From assembly GCF_000576425.1 (NCBI RefSeq), contig NZ_KK069988.1:415976-479975 (forward strand): a DNA stretch of 64,000 nt. The letters are read 5' to 3'. Origin of the DNA: Brachybacterium phenoliresistens (GTDB taxonomy: Bacteria > Actinomycetota > Actinomycetes > Actinomycetales > Dermabacteraceae). This document shows positions 62,797 through 64,000 of the stretch, one piece after another; the stretch's first letter is position 1; each line of letters starts with the position of its first letter. Made by a program: the position numbers and the translations under genes. Under the pieces are notes generated by a model that was not told the DNA's origin, did not search any database, and was given only the letters and a program-made list of their open reading frames with translations.

Positions 62797-64000
<1,204 letters not shown>

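Overview
The window is ordinary chromosome of a very high-G+C actinobacterium, most likely a member of Micrococcales close to Brachybacterium/Dermabacteraceae. The basis is inference from gene content: a GarA-type FHA protein next to an FtsR-type MerR regulator, OpcA, a cmk-der fusion, a PAC2 protein, a TIGR03085 (mycothiol-isomerase-like) protein, many GTG starts, GGAGG-type ribosome binding sites, and many genes with a TANNNT box only 6-8 bases before the start codon (probable leaderless mRNAs). I see no insertion sequence, prophage, integron or CRISPR array. The only RNA gene recognised is a tRNA-Pro(GGG).

Layout. 1-5.7 kb (minus): a YhgE/Pip-type membrane protein with a heptad-repeat ectodomain, and an MMPL exporter that is frameshifted in a run of six G; a divergent TetR regulator follows. 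6.5-12.6 kb (plus): queuosine-precursor transporter, CPBP protease, Bcr/CflA-type efflux pump, Tat-exported GH25 lysozyme, VOC protein, Imm5-like protein and a TrmH-type RNA methyltransferase. 12.8-18.8 kb: maltokinase-cap-like protein, double-GNAT acetyltransferase, winged-helix protein, TauE/SafE permease, pterin dehydratase, PAC2 protein and transglutaminase. 18.9-23.1 kb: two sugar isomerase plus Gfo/Idh/MocA oxidoreductase pairs. 23.2-28 kb: TIGR03085 protein, THUMP-type methyltransferase, ParA, two MerR regulators and GarA. 28.3-40.5 kb: tRNA-Pro, RibD-C/DHFR-like reductase, a rifampicin-phosphotransferase-like PEP enzyme, two histidine kinase/response regulator pairs, DedA, UspA, an old yellow enzyme, PurU and an acyltransferase. 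40.6-45.1 kb (minus): a CUT1 sugar ABC importer without its ATPase, an unknown gene and a Nudix hydrolase.

45.1-51.4 kb (minus) is a conserved replication/translation block, xerD-parA-rluB-tyrA-cmk/der, from which scpA and scpB, normally between parA and rluB, are missing. 51.4-64 kb is the conserved central-carbon block: ctaB, then divergently tkt-tal-zwf-opcA, facing secG-tpiA-pgk-gap. Here opcA is fused in frame to 6-phosphogluconolactonase, so zwf and the fusion (4-base overlap) place glucose-6-phosphate dehydrogenase, its assembly factor and the next pathway enzyme in two polypeptides.

Most noteworthy points: the OpcA-Pgl fusion; the missing scpAB; a GarA without the usual ETT phosphorylation motif; a degenerate ABC-ATPase-like domain at the end of the frameshifted MMPL protein; widespread leaderless promoters; and promoters placed inside or against the terminator hairpin of the upstream gene. 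I did not find a clearly new multi-gene system; the window is mostly housekeeping with unusual architectures.
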